NCBI GenBank assembly: GCA_949825045.1
Contig: OX463807.1
Location: 37,530,749-37,594,748, forward strand
DNA length: 64,000 nucleotides
From: Argyresthia goedartella
Lineage: Eukaryota; Arthropoda; Insecta; Lepidoptera; Argyresthiidae
Reading direction: 5' to 3'
Notes under the pieces: model-generated
Told to the model about the DNA's origin: nothing
Seen by the model: the letters and a program-made list of their open reading frames with translations, nothing else
Database searches by the model: none
Part shown: piece by piece, positions 1-11,072 of the stretch
Layout: every line of letters begins with the position of its first letter
Position numbering within the stretch: the first letter of the stretch is position 1
Position numbers and translations under genes: made by a program

Positions 1-222
1 CAGCTCTTCCTGTCGTACTGCACGGCCGTGTACACTATGGGGCTGTGAGCGGTGTACACCAAGAAAATCATGGAGCAGATGCGCCTGCAGTACAATAGTC
101 ACCACGCGGACCCACATAGCGCACTCCAAACCAGCTGCTGGCGGCAGCTCGCTTGTGGTAATCAAGCCCCCTGCACCGTGACTGAGGGCTCCTACACCGT
201 TATGATTAATTTGTTCTTTTAT
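1..222. other. Unassigned moderately GC-rich DNA at the window edge
   Basis: The stretch is less AT-rich than the DNA after it. An open frame runs from about 52 to 330 on +, but it crosses into repeat DNA and matches no family I know. It could be a relic of a transposon or of an exon. It does not resemble the N-terminal part of TBC1D5 expected upstream of 2898. Confidence 0.3.
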
Positions 223-229
223 TTATTTT

Positions 230-353
230 ATCTACACACGTATCATAAACCCTCTTTACTGCGTACAAAAACCGCACGTTACGATCAGCATAATGTTAAA
301 CTACTTGGTAAAAACTCATTTCTTATCTGAAAAATTACACATTATGACCATAA
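230..353. repeat. Unclassified interspersed repeat, copy 1 (partner at 16650)
   Basis: About 125 bp match 16650-16775 with scattered substitutions. Both begin ATCTACACACGTATCA and share CCGCACGTTACGATCAGCAT and AAAACTCATTTCTTATCTGA. In both places the repeat lies near DNA containing ACACTAGTTT and ATCATAAGCTCT, so the full unit is probably longer. No coding capacity is seen. Confidence 0.7.
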
Positions 354-511
354 TGTGTTATTTTTCTTCATATTATGACATTCAAATTTCGAACGCCGAC
401 CCCGCCTGCGTGCCGCCCCTAGTTTGTCTGTGAAGTTGGTACTACAGAACAAGCTAAACAACTGCAGAGCCACAATGCCGGTCAAACATGCGGTTCCTGA
501 ACACATCAAAG

Positions 512-579
512 AGAGCTTATGATATCATAAGCTCTACACTAGTTTATCTACACACATATGTGTGTAGATAAACTAGTGT
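512..579. repeat. Two abutting perfect palindromes
   Basis: Bases 512-535 form a perfect 24-bp palindrome centred on GATATC. Bases 536-579 form a perfect 44-bp palindrome centred on CATATG, with arm start ACACTAGTTTATCTACACAC. They abut with no spacer. Non-palindromic versions of the same words occur at about 16595-16640, so these look like inverted duplications within a dispersed repeat. Confidence 0.85.
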
Positions 580-1119
580 ATGTAACTGTACATAATTAGG
601 CATTAAAACGCCTCGCCTTCGGCTCGTTTCATAAACCCACTCTCGAGTATTAATGCCCTCCATTATGTAGCAGTCACATAAACTACTATTAATCTATGTA
701 ATTATTTTAATTTATATTATTTTGTTATTTTATATTGGATACTGTAGTCTGGAAATAAAAAATATTATTATTATTGTATCTACACAACCCCGATTTCATC
801 ACTGATCACTGATGATCATCAAAATTCTTAGGTTACCTCCTGAAGTCCTAGAAAGCTGAGTATCTAAGCTAGAATTAGTACACAAACAACAAAAAAATCT
901 AAAACTTGGAACTTTTTAGAGGATTGAATTAAGCGCGCGCAAAATGTGTGTGATGTGTATCCAAACATCGGGCTAAGAATGTTGTCAAATCGCGAGTGCG
1001 GTACATTAGAGGTCAGTGATACGTCGTTGGGTATCCCATTATATGCCACTGATCCCTAGACGACAAAGGTGGCTAGATGTCAACTTGAACCGCAACGAAG
1101 TGTCAAGAGTAAAACAAAA
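580..1119. other. Intergenic or intronic DNA with repeat relics
   Basis: AT-rich DNA. Around 640-690 it holds words such as TATGTAGCAGTCACATAAAC, which recur inverted at about 15950-16010, so another dispersed repeat is present. A short ATT run lies near 765. No gene is seen. Confidence 0.4.
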
Positions 1120-1520
1120 ACGGTCAAGTGCGAGTCGGACTCGCGCACGAAGGTTTCCGTACCAAAGTACAATGGTAGGATTGGTGTGGCGTGAATAGTT
1201 TGGATTTTACATAGCAAAATGTCGTTTACAAAGTTATTGGTTCGGCTACTTTCACACTCCGTGTACGTAACCAGGTGCAATTCATAAGTTTGTATTTTTA
1301 TTGAAAGAATTGTTGAATGGGAGCCCCCTTAAATATTTATTTTATTCTGTTTTTTAGTATTTGTTGTTGTAGCGGCAACATAAATACATAACCTGTGAAA
1401 AATTCATCTGGCTAACTATCACGGTTCTTGAGATACAGCCTGGTGACAGACGGACGGACGGACAGCGGAGGCTTAGTAATAGGGTACCGTTGGCACCCTT
1501 CGGGTACGGAACCCTAAAAA
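1120..1520 (+). repeat. Lepidopteran-type interspersed repeat, family A, copy 1
   Basis: The unit opens with CGGTCAAGTGCGAGTCGGAC, contains an (ACGG)n run, and closes with GGGTACGGAACCCTAAAA. The next copy follows at 1651. A full-length inverted copy lies at 51512-51893, and pieces lie at 17800-17935, 18175-18218, 25020-25165 and 36031-36092. It has no coding capacity. In my recollection repeats of this kind are common in moth and butterfly genomes, but I cannot give it a formal family name. Confidence 0.75.
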
Positions 1521-1650
1521 TGACAATGCTGAATCCCGTTCCACAAACATATATAACGAATCGGAAAATAGGGAAGGATAAAGAGTGGGCTATGAAAAAG
1601 GCGCCTCTGATGTGCAAGAATTACACCCCAAGAAAGAAAGACAAAATGAA

Positions 1651-2062
1651 AAAAAAACCGGTCAAGTGCGAGTCTAAATCGCGCACGAAGGGTTCCGTAC
1701 CACCGTTCAATGGAAGCGATGGTGTGGAGTGAATAGTTTGGATTTTACACAGCAAAATATTGTTTACAAAGTTATTGGTGCGGTTACTTTCACACTCCAT
1801 GTACGTAACCAGGTGCATCCATAAGTTTGTATGTGGTATTGTTGTATGGGAGCCCCCTTAAATATTTATTTTATCCTGTTTATTAGTATTTGTTGTTATA
1901 GCGGCAACAGAAATACATAATCTGTGAAAATTTCAACTCTCTAGCTAGCTAGGTTCTTGAGATACAGCCTGGTGACAGACGGACGGACGGACGGACGGAC
2001 GGACAGCGAAGTCTTAGTAATAGGGTCCCGTTTGGAACCCTTCGGGTACGGAACCCTAAAAA
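1651..2062 (+). repeat. Interspersed repeat family A, copy 2
   Basis: Second direct copy. It starts at ACCGGTCAAGTGCGAG and ends at GGGTACGGAACCCTAAAA, with about six ACGG units near 1978-2005. It differs from copy 1 by many substitutions and small indels, so the two are old or independent insertions. A foldback element starts directly after its 3' end. Confidence 0.75.
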
Positions 2063-2064
2063 AA

Positions 2065-2816
2065 TGTGTCTTAGGCAACTTACAAAAAGAAGTGAAATCC
2101 CACCAAAGACATTTTCATGTAAAAAGTTGCCAAGACGAGACCAAATGGCTCGCACTATCAAAAAGTTAACAGATCGAATTTAGAGCCAAGCTTCTAACTC
2201 TACACGCCCCAACTCTTTAAGCCCTGACTTCACAAACTCTAACATTAGTCAAAATATGTTGCTAGGCCGTTTCGCTACCGCAACATGGGTGTGAGAAATT
2301 AATTCATTGTTCATTACTTTTCTCTTATACAATAATTCTTGTTGTAATGAGTATAGTTCTTGTAGGTACGAATAAAAAAATCTATTTAATTTTCACAACA
2401 TAAATGTTAACTCATTAACAACATAACCTATTCATTCATTTTCTAATCATTCAATCCGTTCTTGTAGTAACGAGATTTGTTTATACAATCCGTACTTGTA
2501 GAAACGAGTATGGTTCTTGTAGGAACGAATAAACAAATCAATTTCATTTTTACTACAAGAACTATTGAATAGTGAATATTTTTTTCTCCTTACGCCCATG
2601 TGACGATGACGAAACGGCCAAGCCACATACTTTGACTAAGGTGTAGAGTTCGCGAAGTTAGGGCTTATAGAGTTAGGGCGTGTAGAGTTAGAAGATTTTC
2701 TCTACATGAGATCTGGTAACTTTTTGCAGTGCGAGCCATATGGATGGTCTCGTCTTGGCAACACTTTACAAGAAAATGGTTTTGGTGGGATTTCACTTCT
2801 ATTTGTAAGTTGCCTG
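2065..2816. mobile_element. Foldback-type DNA element with long inverted termini
   Basis: The left end begins CTTAGGCAACTTACAAA and the right end closes TTTGTAAGTTGCCTGAG. The inverted arms are imperfect and over 200 bp long; for example GCCAAGACGAGACCA at 2130 pairs with TGGTCTCGTCTTGGC at 2746. The centre holds short direct repeats around CTTGTAGGAACGAATAAA. It encodes nothing and is a non-autonomous MITE or foldback element. It ends about 80 bp before TBC1D5 exon a. Confidence 0.75.
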
Positions 2817-2897
2817 AGAGAATATTTTTTTATTTTGTTTTTGGTGGGATTATTAATTTATTATATGTAGTTTAATACGATGTAATTCTCTTTTCAG

Positions 2898-2997
2898 CCT
2901 ACAAACGCACAGAAATTTATACAACGATCTAAAGAGAAAGCTCTGCATGGATCCTCGGACTGCCATTGATGATGATCCACTGTCACAAAATGATGAG
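2898..2997 (+). CDS. TBC1D5: TBC1D5 orthologue, internal coding exon a
   Basis: The gene encodes a TBC-domain GTPase-activating protein. In animals TBC1D5 binds retromer and switches off Rab7 on late endosomes. This exon follows CTCTTTTCAG and ends in GAG before GTAAAG. Skipping one base, it encodes 33 residues that include LKRKLCMDPR and DDDPLSQNDE, the segment just before the TBC domain, where family members carry a conserved NPLSQ-like motif. The exon has phase 2 at its start and phase 0 at its end, and the next exon continues with S-A-W-N. The preceding exons are not in the window, so the gene starts further left. Codon usage here is ordinary, unlike the GC-rich later exons. Confidence 0.88.
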
Positions 2998-4768
2998 GTA
3001 AAGGCATCTTTATTTTGTTCCTTAACCATGCATTTTGTACATCGAATGCCCCTACACTGTATAAGGAATCTCTGAGGTGTGTGAGTGTAGGTAATGCTCG
3101 TAATATTACAAAAGGCATATCACAGAATATAAAATATTACGCATTTCTTCACAGAATCAGATCACACTATCAAGCATCACTAATAATAATAATAATAATA
3201 ATTATGTCACAAAAAAGAAGTATACATCCTAGGCACAATGGTGCTGTTTAAATGTTAGCTATATTAGATTCCACAAGAAAATCATTGTAGCTTCTGTTGC
3301 TGAGCAAGGCGTAAGACTTTATTTCAGCAAAACAGTGCTCAAATTCCCAGTATTTTAAAGACAAAAAAAGAGGGTATAACCTTATTGGCATACGTACTGT
3401 CCGCCAAAACTACTACTCCGAAAGTATACATCTTACGGGAATTTGACAATATATATATTTTATGTTTGTAATGCTGTTTACTATCGATTGACACCAGTTT
3501 CATGAGTGGCGACGAATTTCTGACTTTTTCAAGATGTTCGACAGTAGGTATGCTAGGCTCCATACTACAATGGTCCATGCTCATTCTAGCTACTTATATA
3601 TGTAGTTCACATGACATATTATAACCACGAGTAGAACAAAACAATCTAAGAAAAGCATAGACAACTATGCTGTAGTGTTTATTCCTCTCTGTGTGTTTAA
3701 ATTTGGTCTGTTTCTATTTGAGAGGGTGTGTGATAGAATTTGTAGGATAATAATAATGGTAATATAATAATAAAATAATGGTAATATAATAATAAATAAT
3801 AATAATAATAATGGTAATAAAAATATAATTGCATTTGCTCTTTTGCATATTTTATTGTTATTCTATAATTTTTTGAATATTATCAGTCCCCTCTTAATTG
3901 AGATTCTTAAGACGAGCGAATGGCGACAGAACTCGGCGCGAGTAGGTATTTACCAAAATACAACCTATCTCAGAGCTATAAGAGCGCAATTGCCTAAATT
4001 TTCGGCCGAATTATGCTTTTGGGCGATAACGTTTTTCTACCCCTAAACCTTTATAGAATAAGACAAATTTGGTCTCATTCGTTTCCACACATCATAAACA
4101 ATGCTTGTAGTTTTTCATTTTTTTGAAATCTGACTTGATTGGTTAAAAATAAATAAAATGCTCGAGGGTTTTTTTTGGTCAAAAAAGTGAATGTTTAGGT
4201 CCTTATATTTACTAAAATACAAAATATTTCAAAAAAAAAACAAAACGCATGAGCATAATTTTTCATAGTATCTCAAACATGTGAAAAAATTGTGAAAATC
4301 GGACAAGGTTTAAGGGGTGAAAAAGGTTACCGCTTATTGTATGGGGGCTCGCGCCCACACATTTCTCTTAAGCCAGTTGGTTACTTCTTTTTTACATTGA
4401 AAAGCCGTCATTGAATAGATAAATACTCATCTTTTCATTAAATACCTTTTACAAATAGGTACCCAAAAAAGGTAGAAACTTATTGATAAATTGTGTGCGT
4501 AAAAACAATTCACTATGTTATACATTGACCCGGCGTTTGTTTAGCTGTTTTGGGTCAAGAATTATCTTACTATGTTGGTTAATTGTAATACTAAGTATGA
4601 AAAATTTTCGAACATTCAGTACCTCACAATCCTGGTACAGTAATTCTCTTGTATAATAATAACCTCAAAACGTGCTAACCTGAAGTATGGCCCTTTGAGT
4701 CACTTCTAAGTTTTTAAAAAGGTTTTTGTTGCACCTCCCCAAGATGATATACGATATATATTTGTTTG
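2998..4768. other. TBC1D5 intron a, first part
   Basis: AT-rich intron with a (TAA)n microsatellite at 3180-3203 and TAA-rich imperfect repeats at about 3750-3815. Short open frames are present but none resembles a gene or splices in phase with the neighbouring exons. Confidence 0.5.
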
Positions 4769-5262
4769 AGTATATGGGGTTCAACAACGAGCCTCAAGTT
4801 TATGAAAATATAAATTAATTTACGAAGTCGGTTGTTTAGCTGTTAAATGTACTCTTTAAATTATAAATTGCAATCTACTTGCATACCAAGCTTCTTTACG
4901 CTTCGCACACAATTAAGCAATAAATATTTACAACCTTTTTGACAGCAGTCTTGCATTCGGCACATAGAAAAAAACATATAATTAGTCTTGTCAGAGTTAG
5001 CTCGGTAACTCTGAGCTAGCTCGTAAACAGTATCAAGAGATTTAGCAGAAAAAAGTAAAACAGTATCATCTGCCTAGGATATAATTCGGCCATCGAAAGA
5101 AACAACGGTCCGAAAATGCTTTCTTGGGGAACTCCGTAAGAATTAGGCAGATCAGCTCCCGTAGCATGCCGACCGCGGGGGGGGGGGGGGTCTTGTCGCG
5201 AAAGATGAGGGACAGAGCTTTACATAGCGCATAGCTCTGTCGCTCACTATCCCGCGTCAACA
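4769..5262 (-). pseudogene. Non-LTR reverse transcriptase fragment
   Basis: Read on the minus strand, frames around 5060-5130 give GVPQESIFGPLF followed by ADDTVLLFSAKSLDTVYEL. These are the reverse transcriptase GVPQGS motif and the catalytic ADD box of Jockey or R1-type elements. The fragment continues with VRSVKKLGM. It is full of stops and frame changes, and the second G of GVPQGS has become E. It is cut off near 5170, where a run of at least 12 G occurs on +. It is an old dead fragment inside intron a. Confidence 0.65.
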
Positions 5263-6064
5263 CCCCCCGAGGGGTCGACTTGCTACGGGTGCTGAGCTGA
5301 AATAATTGCTCACTTGTACACTTTGGAAGCGGTTTGATAAGTGGCTGATAATCACTATATCACAGAACTATTAACTAACTTAGTATACACTGGATATCGC
5401 AGAATAGAGCATCACACCAGATGAGTTGAGCTCTGAGTTCTTAACATTTAGTATGTGTTTAGGGTTCATTCAGGATCAAGTCTTGGCTGATATGTTCGGG
5501 TGCAGTTTTTGTACGTTTGGCTGTTTAAGCGACAAACAAACTCAACCAAATAACTTGAGCCCTGAGAGCGATAAAAATTGTATGTAGCTCGATGCTCAAG
5601 CAAAACCGGTCTGCTGCGCTCGTTAGAAATATCGTTGCGTGTGTGTGTTGGTCTGGCTCGAACGATTTGTGCGGGAAATCGGGAATCCCCAGCCGGCGCA
5701 TTGACGTAGCGTGGGCGAATTTTACCCTGATTGCTAGTAACTTAAAACTAACGGTAACGGTACCTTGAAATATTTGCTTCAAAATAATAATAATAAATCT
5801 TTGCATTTTAGTTCAATTTCACAATTTGAGTGGTTCGGAAGCGGTCTGTGTTTTGTTTCATGGCGTCGCAAATAATTAATTAATATGATGATACAGCGGA
5901 CACTGTTTGAGATCCCATCACAGGTGGATGTAATGAATGGCTCAATCACGCTTTATTAAAGTGATGGGTCTTTGAGACCCTCGAAGATTAGGACTACCTA
6001 GTCCTAATTACAACAGTCATATTTATTAGCTCCCAAATTAAAATTAATTTAAAATAAATTTAAT
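5263..6064. other. TBC1D5 intron a, middle part
   Basis: No gene or clear repeat is recognised. A 93-codon open frame on minus (5525-5806) matches nothing I know and is probably chance. Confidence 0.4.
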
Positions 6065-7331
6065 CAACAACAGTCAACAGATAGCAATGGTATTAACCAG
6101 TTTCTTTCTGCCCCGCCTGTTGTGATGGATCCCCCTATCAAACACACCACGCTTCAGAGCCTTCGGTGTAACACCTTACCAGACACCACACTATTCAAGT
6201 TTAGTAATGTTGGAATCGAAACGGTCAAGAAGGCGTTATTTAGCAGTCAACTCGAAAGCTGTAGGCGATGATAAAATATTCCTTAAAATGCTACTGATGA
6301 TCCTAGACGAACGCCTGCTATCACACATATTATAAACTTTTTGTTATATACCTACCTATGCGCGAGTGACCTATACCTACCGCCGCCGCGCGGTCTTCAG
6401 TCAATAAACTACTCGATGGTTAGATGGTCGTTTCATTGTGCTCCCAAATACTTCACTTTTCCATATCAAATGGCGTCTTAATCACATTGTGGAAAAAAGC
6501 ACTAGTCATCCCATTACCCATAACTTCCTGTCCCGCGTCTTGCAAAGAGTATCATCCCATTTCAATCCTGCCCATCCACTCCAAAGTCCTGAAGACCATC
6601 GTCCATAAGAGCTCTCTTATCACCTTTCCTCAAAAAATCTTCTAAACACGCTCCAGTCAGGATTCAGAATGGGTCATAGCACTGTCACGGCTTTGCATAA
6701 AATCACAGATGACATCCAGCTAGCCATAGACTGCAAGCAGCTTTCCATCTTGGCATTACTTGACTTCAGTAGGGCCTTCATCTGCGTAGATTTCGACATT
6801 CTCATTGAGGTTCTTAGATTCCTGAACGTTTCCTCCTCCTCTGCCAACTTGTTCGACTCTTATTTGAAAGATCGGTAACAGCGTATCAAGTCGGAGTAGA
6901 CATCCACTGGATAGTGTTACCTCTTTACAGGCGTCCCTCAAGGCGGTATACTTTCTCCTCTCCTATTCTCGATTTTTAATAACCCTTTCACTTCTCTGAT
7001 GGCCGGAAAAAAAAACAACTGACATAAATATTAAGGCAAATTCAAATGCCCACAACAGAATCTTCAGTTTCATCCTTCGGACTCCTGGTTAACACGAGTA
7101 AGCCTCGAGTATATAAGTAATAAGCCCCCATGACTATAGGTCAAGATATTATCTTAACCTGTTACGGCAACAACCTATTCCAGCTGTCACTTTTCATTGT
7201 ACCACAATCATATATAGCGATAAAGCTAATAACCTGGATCGTATCTTCGACAAAAGCTGGTCATTTCATGTCAACGAGGTCAGTCGACGAGTATTTACTA
7301 CTTTTTACTCTCTCAGGAGACTTTAGTACTA
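6065..7331 (+). pseudogene. CR1/Jockey-type retrotransposon, 5' portion of the outer copy
   Basis: Degenerate reverse transcriptase coding DNA on +. Recognisable parts in order are PPVVMDPP near 6110, LWKKALVIPLP near 6490, FRMGHSTVTALHKITDDIQL near 6665, and GVPQGGILSPL near 6930. Further on come VNEVSRRVF and SLRRL near 7325. Each matches the minus-strand element at 7332-9408. Several frameshifts and stops are present. The sequence breaks after SLRRL and resumes at about 9409, so it was interrupted by that second element. The 5' end is truncated near 6065. Confidence 0.8.
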
Positions 7332-7712
7332 TCATAATTCATAATTCTTTATTGCAGACACACATATTAAATATAAAAGGTTACATTAGGAGAAATCATA
7401 CGTACAAAGGCGAGCTTATCTCTAAAAAGAGATTTCTTCCAGCAAACGAAGGCATGAAAGGGTAGGCAGTGTACAATATGTAATATCTAATCTATACTAA
7501 AATACATATATAATAAAAAATACGGAAAATAAATTACTTACATACCAGACTACTAAATACAATACATACATATACCTGCAAATATAGTTTATATATTATA
7601 ATGATATACATACTATATATTACTCTCACGAAAGAGAAAGGAAGTGCTCTTTTACCCGGTTTTTGAAAGAGACAAGAGAGGGACAGTCTCTTATAGTGCT
7701 AGGTAGTGCGTT

Positions 7713-8300
7713 CTACAGTCGAACCGCCTGCAGCCTGAATGAATGCTCATATGCCGAGGTGCTATGCCTTGGAGTGGCTAAGAGTGAGACCGTGTGAGAT
7801 CTCCGGTGCCGATCTCCTGAAAAGAGATACTCAAAGCGGTCTCGAAGGTAGCTGGGATAGCGCGGATTTTTCAATATATTGAAAAGATAAGAGAGAATAT
7901 GAGTGTCTCGGCGACGACGTATTGGAAGCCAACCCAACTCTTTGCGATATTGAGAAACATGGTCGAATTTGCGCAACCCGAAGATAAACCGAATCCCAAG
8001 ATTCTGAAGTCATTCGAGTTTGTTCAGTAAATCTTCGTTCGCGCTCGCCCAACAGACATCGGCGTAGTCGATTAGTGGCAGGAGAAGGGACTGAGCAAGG
8101 GTAATTTTGGTCTGCCGTGGCAAGAAGTACTGCAAACGCCTGAGGGAGTGAAAAGACGCAAAGACCCGTCTGCTGACCTCGCTGACATGTGGAGACCAAG
8201 ACAGCAGGTTGTCAAAAATAACCCCAAGGTTTTTCGCCTGATCTGTATACTCTATTGTGATGCCATTGTATGACACGGGAACAATAAGTTTTTGTATCAA
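7713..8300 (-). pseudogene. Reverse transcriptase thumb and C-terminal region, frameshifted
   Basis: Two overlapping frames on minus continue the YADD reverse transcriptase. The frame at 8010-8300 contains YTDQAKNLGVIFDN, VSRRVFASFHSLRRLQYF and DYADVCWA, the usual non-LTR thumb signature. The frame at 7713-7976 contains ELGWLPIRRRRDTHILSYL and HSFRLQAVRL, the usual C-terminal end. At least two frameshifts separate these from each other and from the palm domain. Confidence 0.8.
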
Positions 8301-8318
8301 GGAAAGCGTGTGCCTGGT

Positions 8319-9408
8319 TCATAAAAGCATGGCTTGTGATTTGGTCGGGTTTACCAACAGCCCGTATGATAAGGCCCAGTCTTTCACATTCTCGAGGTCA
8401 GCATTCAGTGCCTCCACGGTTGAAGCTACATCGCAGGGGCAAAAGTGGCGATAAATTTGTAGATCATCTGCGTACAGATGATACGAAGAAGAGATAACGT
8501 CGGAGATAGAGTTGATGAAGACTGAAAATAGAAGAGGAGAGAGAATACCACCTTGAGGCACTCCTGAGGAAAGATCACACCATTGAGTTTCGGTCTCTTC
8601 AGATTTAATGCGTTGCTGACGACCTCTCAGGTATGAGTGGAACCAGTTAGCAGCATGGACGGAGACATTCAGAGAGTTCAATATAGCGACCAGAATGTCA
8701 AAATCGACGCAGTTAAAGGCATTGCTGAAGTCAAGCAGGGCTATGACCGTGACCAACTTCTGATCCATGGCTAGCTGTATGTCATCGCTGACTTTTAAGA
8801 GTGCTTTGGTAGTACTATGGCCTGGTCTGAACCCAGATTGGAAAGGATTGAGAAGTTTGTTTGATGAAAGGTAGGAGGAGAGTTGGGAATGGACTATGGA
8901 TTCAAGAACTTTGGAGATAATGGGTAGGATAGATATGGGCCTATAATCTTTGAAGGAGGAGGGATTGGATTTTTTTGGCAGTGGGATAACGAGTGCTTTC
9001 TTCCACAGACTAGGAAAGGAGCTCACCGATAGAGAGAAGTTGATGATGTGGGTAATTGGGGGAAGCAACTCCTCAAGGACGCTGTGGACCATCTGATGGC
9101 TGACGTTGTCGCCACCAGCAGCTTTCGATGTCATAGCTAGCACTGCCTTTCTAACTGCACCGATTCCGACAAGCTTAAAGTGAAATGGTGAGGTGCAGAC
9201 TGCAGCCCTCGACCGTAGACAATGAAGGGTTGCCTCCTTAGTGGTAGGGTCCATCACGACGGGAGGAGAAGAAAAAAACTGGTTGAGACCGTTGAGATCG
9301 ACATTACCTGAAGTAGATTCCTGGGACTTGCCAACACCAATGGTTTTAAGGAACTTCCATACCTGAGCTGGAGTGTACATCTCTATACGCTCATGGATGT
9401 GGCGTCGC
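8319..9408 (-). pseudogene. Reverse transcriptase domain, YADD type
   Basis: About 360 codons are open on minus. Motifs in order are LWKKALVIPLPKK, DYRPISILPIISKVLE, FQSGFRPGHSTTKALLKV, VIALLDFSNAFNCVDFDIL (palm motif A, first catalytic Asp), SGVPQGGILSPLLF, and YADDLQIY (catalytic Asp pair). This is the Jockey/CR1 group of non-LTR retrotransposons. The open frame runs into flanking DNA at its 5' end; the family-specific part starts near KKRRHIHERIEMYTPAQ. It ends at a stop at 8319, after which the coding sequence continues in another frame, so the element is dead. Confidence 0.85.
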
Positions 9409-9720
9409 TTTTTGCCTCGACAGACCAAATTCACTCTTTCTCAGTCTCTTATTCTACCCCTCATCGATTATGCTGATGTCTGCTGGGTCAGTGCTAACGT
9501 AGGATTATTGAACTAACTCGAACGACTTCAAAATCTCGGGATTCGGTTTATCTTCGGGCTCCGCAAATACGACCATTTATCACAGCATAGCAAAGAGTTA
9601 AAGTGGCTGCGGATCCGTCTTCGTCGGGATTCTCACATCCTCAACTTCCTCTAACATTTTAGGGAATCCACGCCATCCAACCTTCCTACGAGACCGTTTT
9701 CAATTTGTTTCTTCCAACAA
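9409..9720 (+). pseudogene. CR1/Jockey-type retrotransposon, 3' portion of the outer copy
   Basis: On + this reads PRQTKFTLSQSLILPLIDYA, then DVCW, and later SHILNF. It continues exactly where the plus-strand copy broke off at 7331 (consensus order SLRRL, QYFL, PRQTK). Stops are present at about 9512 and 9651. The match fades at about 9720, in a 17-bp inverted repeat (CAATTTGTTTCTTCCAA and its complement) at about 9703-9750. Confidence 0.78.
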
Positions 9721-9986
9721 ACCTTGGAGGACTTTTGGAAGAAACAAATTGACTTTGATGCGTGATGTTTGGCGTGGTGGAATTATGTGATATCACTCGG
9801 TTTAAAATGTCATGTCATCACATCACTTCCAAATGCACTGTTTTGCGCATCTCTACTTTGTAGAAAGTTATACACATTTAAGTCCACTGGTGTGGGCTGT
9901 GCATATTCTGTCAGTCAGGTTGTCAGTATGAAGGAGATATAGAAATTTTCGAAAAAACCATGCAAAATTGTATAATTGTATTACAG

Positions 9987-10103
9987 AGTGCTTGGAACCA
10001 ACATTTCTGCGACAATGAACTGAAAGCGTTGATCCGTCAGGATGTAATCCGGACGTTTCCCGATGAACTGTACTTCAGGGACAAGGATGTTCAGGATATG
10101 ATG
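9987..10103 (+). CDS. TBC1D5: TBC1D5 orthologue, exon b (arginine finger)
   Basis: The acceptor is TATTACAG and the donor GTAACT. The exon has 39 codons, phase 0 at both ends. It encodes AWNQHFCDNELKALIRQD, then VIRTFPDELYF, then VQDMM. RQDVIRTFP fits the TBC consensus IxxDxxRTxP, in which the Arg is the catalytic arginine finger that helps GTP hydrolysis on the Rab. It follows exon a in frame and leads into the glutamine-finger exon c. Confidence 0.93.
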
Positions 10104-10274
10104 GTAACTATTGTTGGGCCATTTTATAACATTTTAGATTCCTAGCTCATCGGTTGGGTGTGGTGTGGGTGACTCGTTTGGCAGGGTAAGAAGGAAGATT
10201 GTGCTGTTGAGCCCTCGTGTCTCATTATATGAGTGAGAATACAACATGTTTGTATTAACAACAAATTCTATAAT

Positions 10275-10527
10275 ACGGTATTTCACTGCTAGTCAAAATA
10301 GATACTTTTAGGAGCTGTCAAAACGGTAATTTTGTTCGCGAGTTCTATGAAATACTAGGATGTGACGTCATAGTCAAATGCTATCTTTTTAACACAAAAT
10401 TGAGTTTACAAAATTCCTTTACAACTGCTGGAAATATATATTTCTGATATTGACAAACGTTTTTGTTGAAACAGGTTCGGCGTGAGACACGTTTCTAGAT
10501 TTATTGGACTATCTTGTCAAATACCGT
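10275..10527 (+). mobile_element. MITE family B, copy 1
   Basis: About 250 bp begin ACGGTATTT and end GTCAAATACCGT, forming terminal inverted repeats. Copies lie at 50745-50979 in the same orientation and 20677-20923 inverted. All three share the inner words GTGACGTCATAGTCAAATGC or close variants and TTTCTAGATTTATTGGA. There is no coding capacity. It lies in the intron between exons b and c. Confidence 0.85.
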
Positions 10528-11072
10528 GTTATTCTGACCCCAGTCTGCAGGCAGGTATCAACTATGGCTGTAATGAGTTTCGACGTGATAATGCTAAAGT
10601 GGAGCCATTCTTAGAAGAAGCATTTATCATCTGTCAACTGCAGAGACTGCGCCGATCTCCCTTCCTTTTCTAAGCGAATCAAAGACAAGAACTCTGACTG
10701 ACTCTGTCCCTACTGTTGAAAGATGGCCAATGCTACTTCAACGAATGGCTCCACACTATTGTGGTATATTATGTTGCTAGAGTACAAACACAAAACAAAT
10801 GTACAAACATGTAAACAAAGCCACTGAAATTAAATTAAAAAAGTGTTAACCCCCTGTTCATTTGTTCATCACCTCAGCTACTGGAGTATTATTTTATTGT
10901 GAAGCTTGATTTACGGGTTTCGCAAAGGTTGTGCCAAATTACCGCGTGCACAAACTTGTAGATCGTACGTTTGTGTTGGCTTACGTGAATCTGTTTTCTC
11001 TCGCCGTCGCTCTACAAATGTCGCCGCTTGCTAGTGGTGGGAGCTTAATACCTCCGCAATGTGGCGTTGCAG
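10528..11072. other. TBC1D5 intron b, 3' part
   Basis: A short open frame at 10482-10673 starts inside the MITE and matches nothing. The acceptor of exon c, GGCGTTGCAG, lacks a strong pyrimidine tract. No further feature is seen. Confidence 0.45.

Larger units (their letters stand above)
7332..9408 (-). mobile_element. CR1/Jockey-type non-LTR retrotransposon nested in its own family
   Basis: The 5'-truncated insertion on minus runs from about 9408 (5') to 7332 (3'). It carries most of the reverse transcriptase and the C-terminal region but lacks ORF1 and the endonuclease. Its 3' end, read on + as AATTCTTTATTGCAGACACA, has a diverged relative at about 15405-15535. It sits inside a plus-strand copy of the same family, whose coding sequence stops at 7331 and resumes at 9409. 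I could not define a target-site duplication. Confidence 0.8.

Noticed and set aside
9703..9750. 17-bp inverted repeat as a terminator or small MITE
   Set aside because: Short, isolated and at the ragged end of a dead retrotransposon; nothing supports a function.
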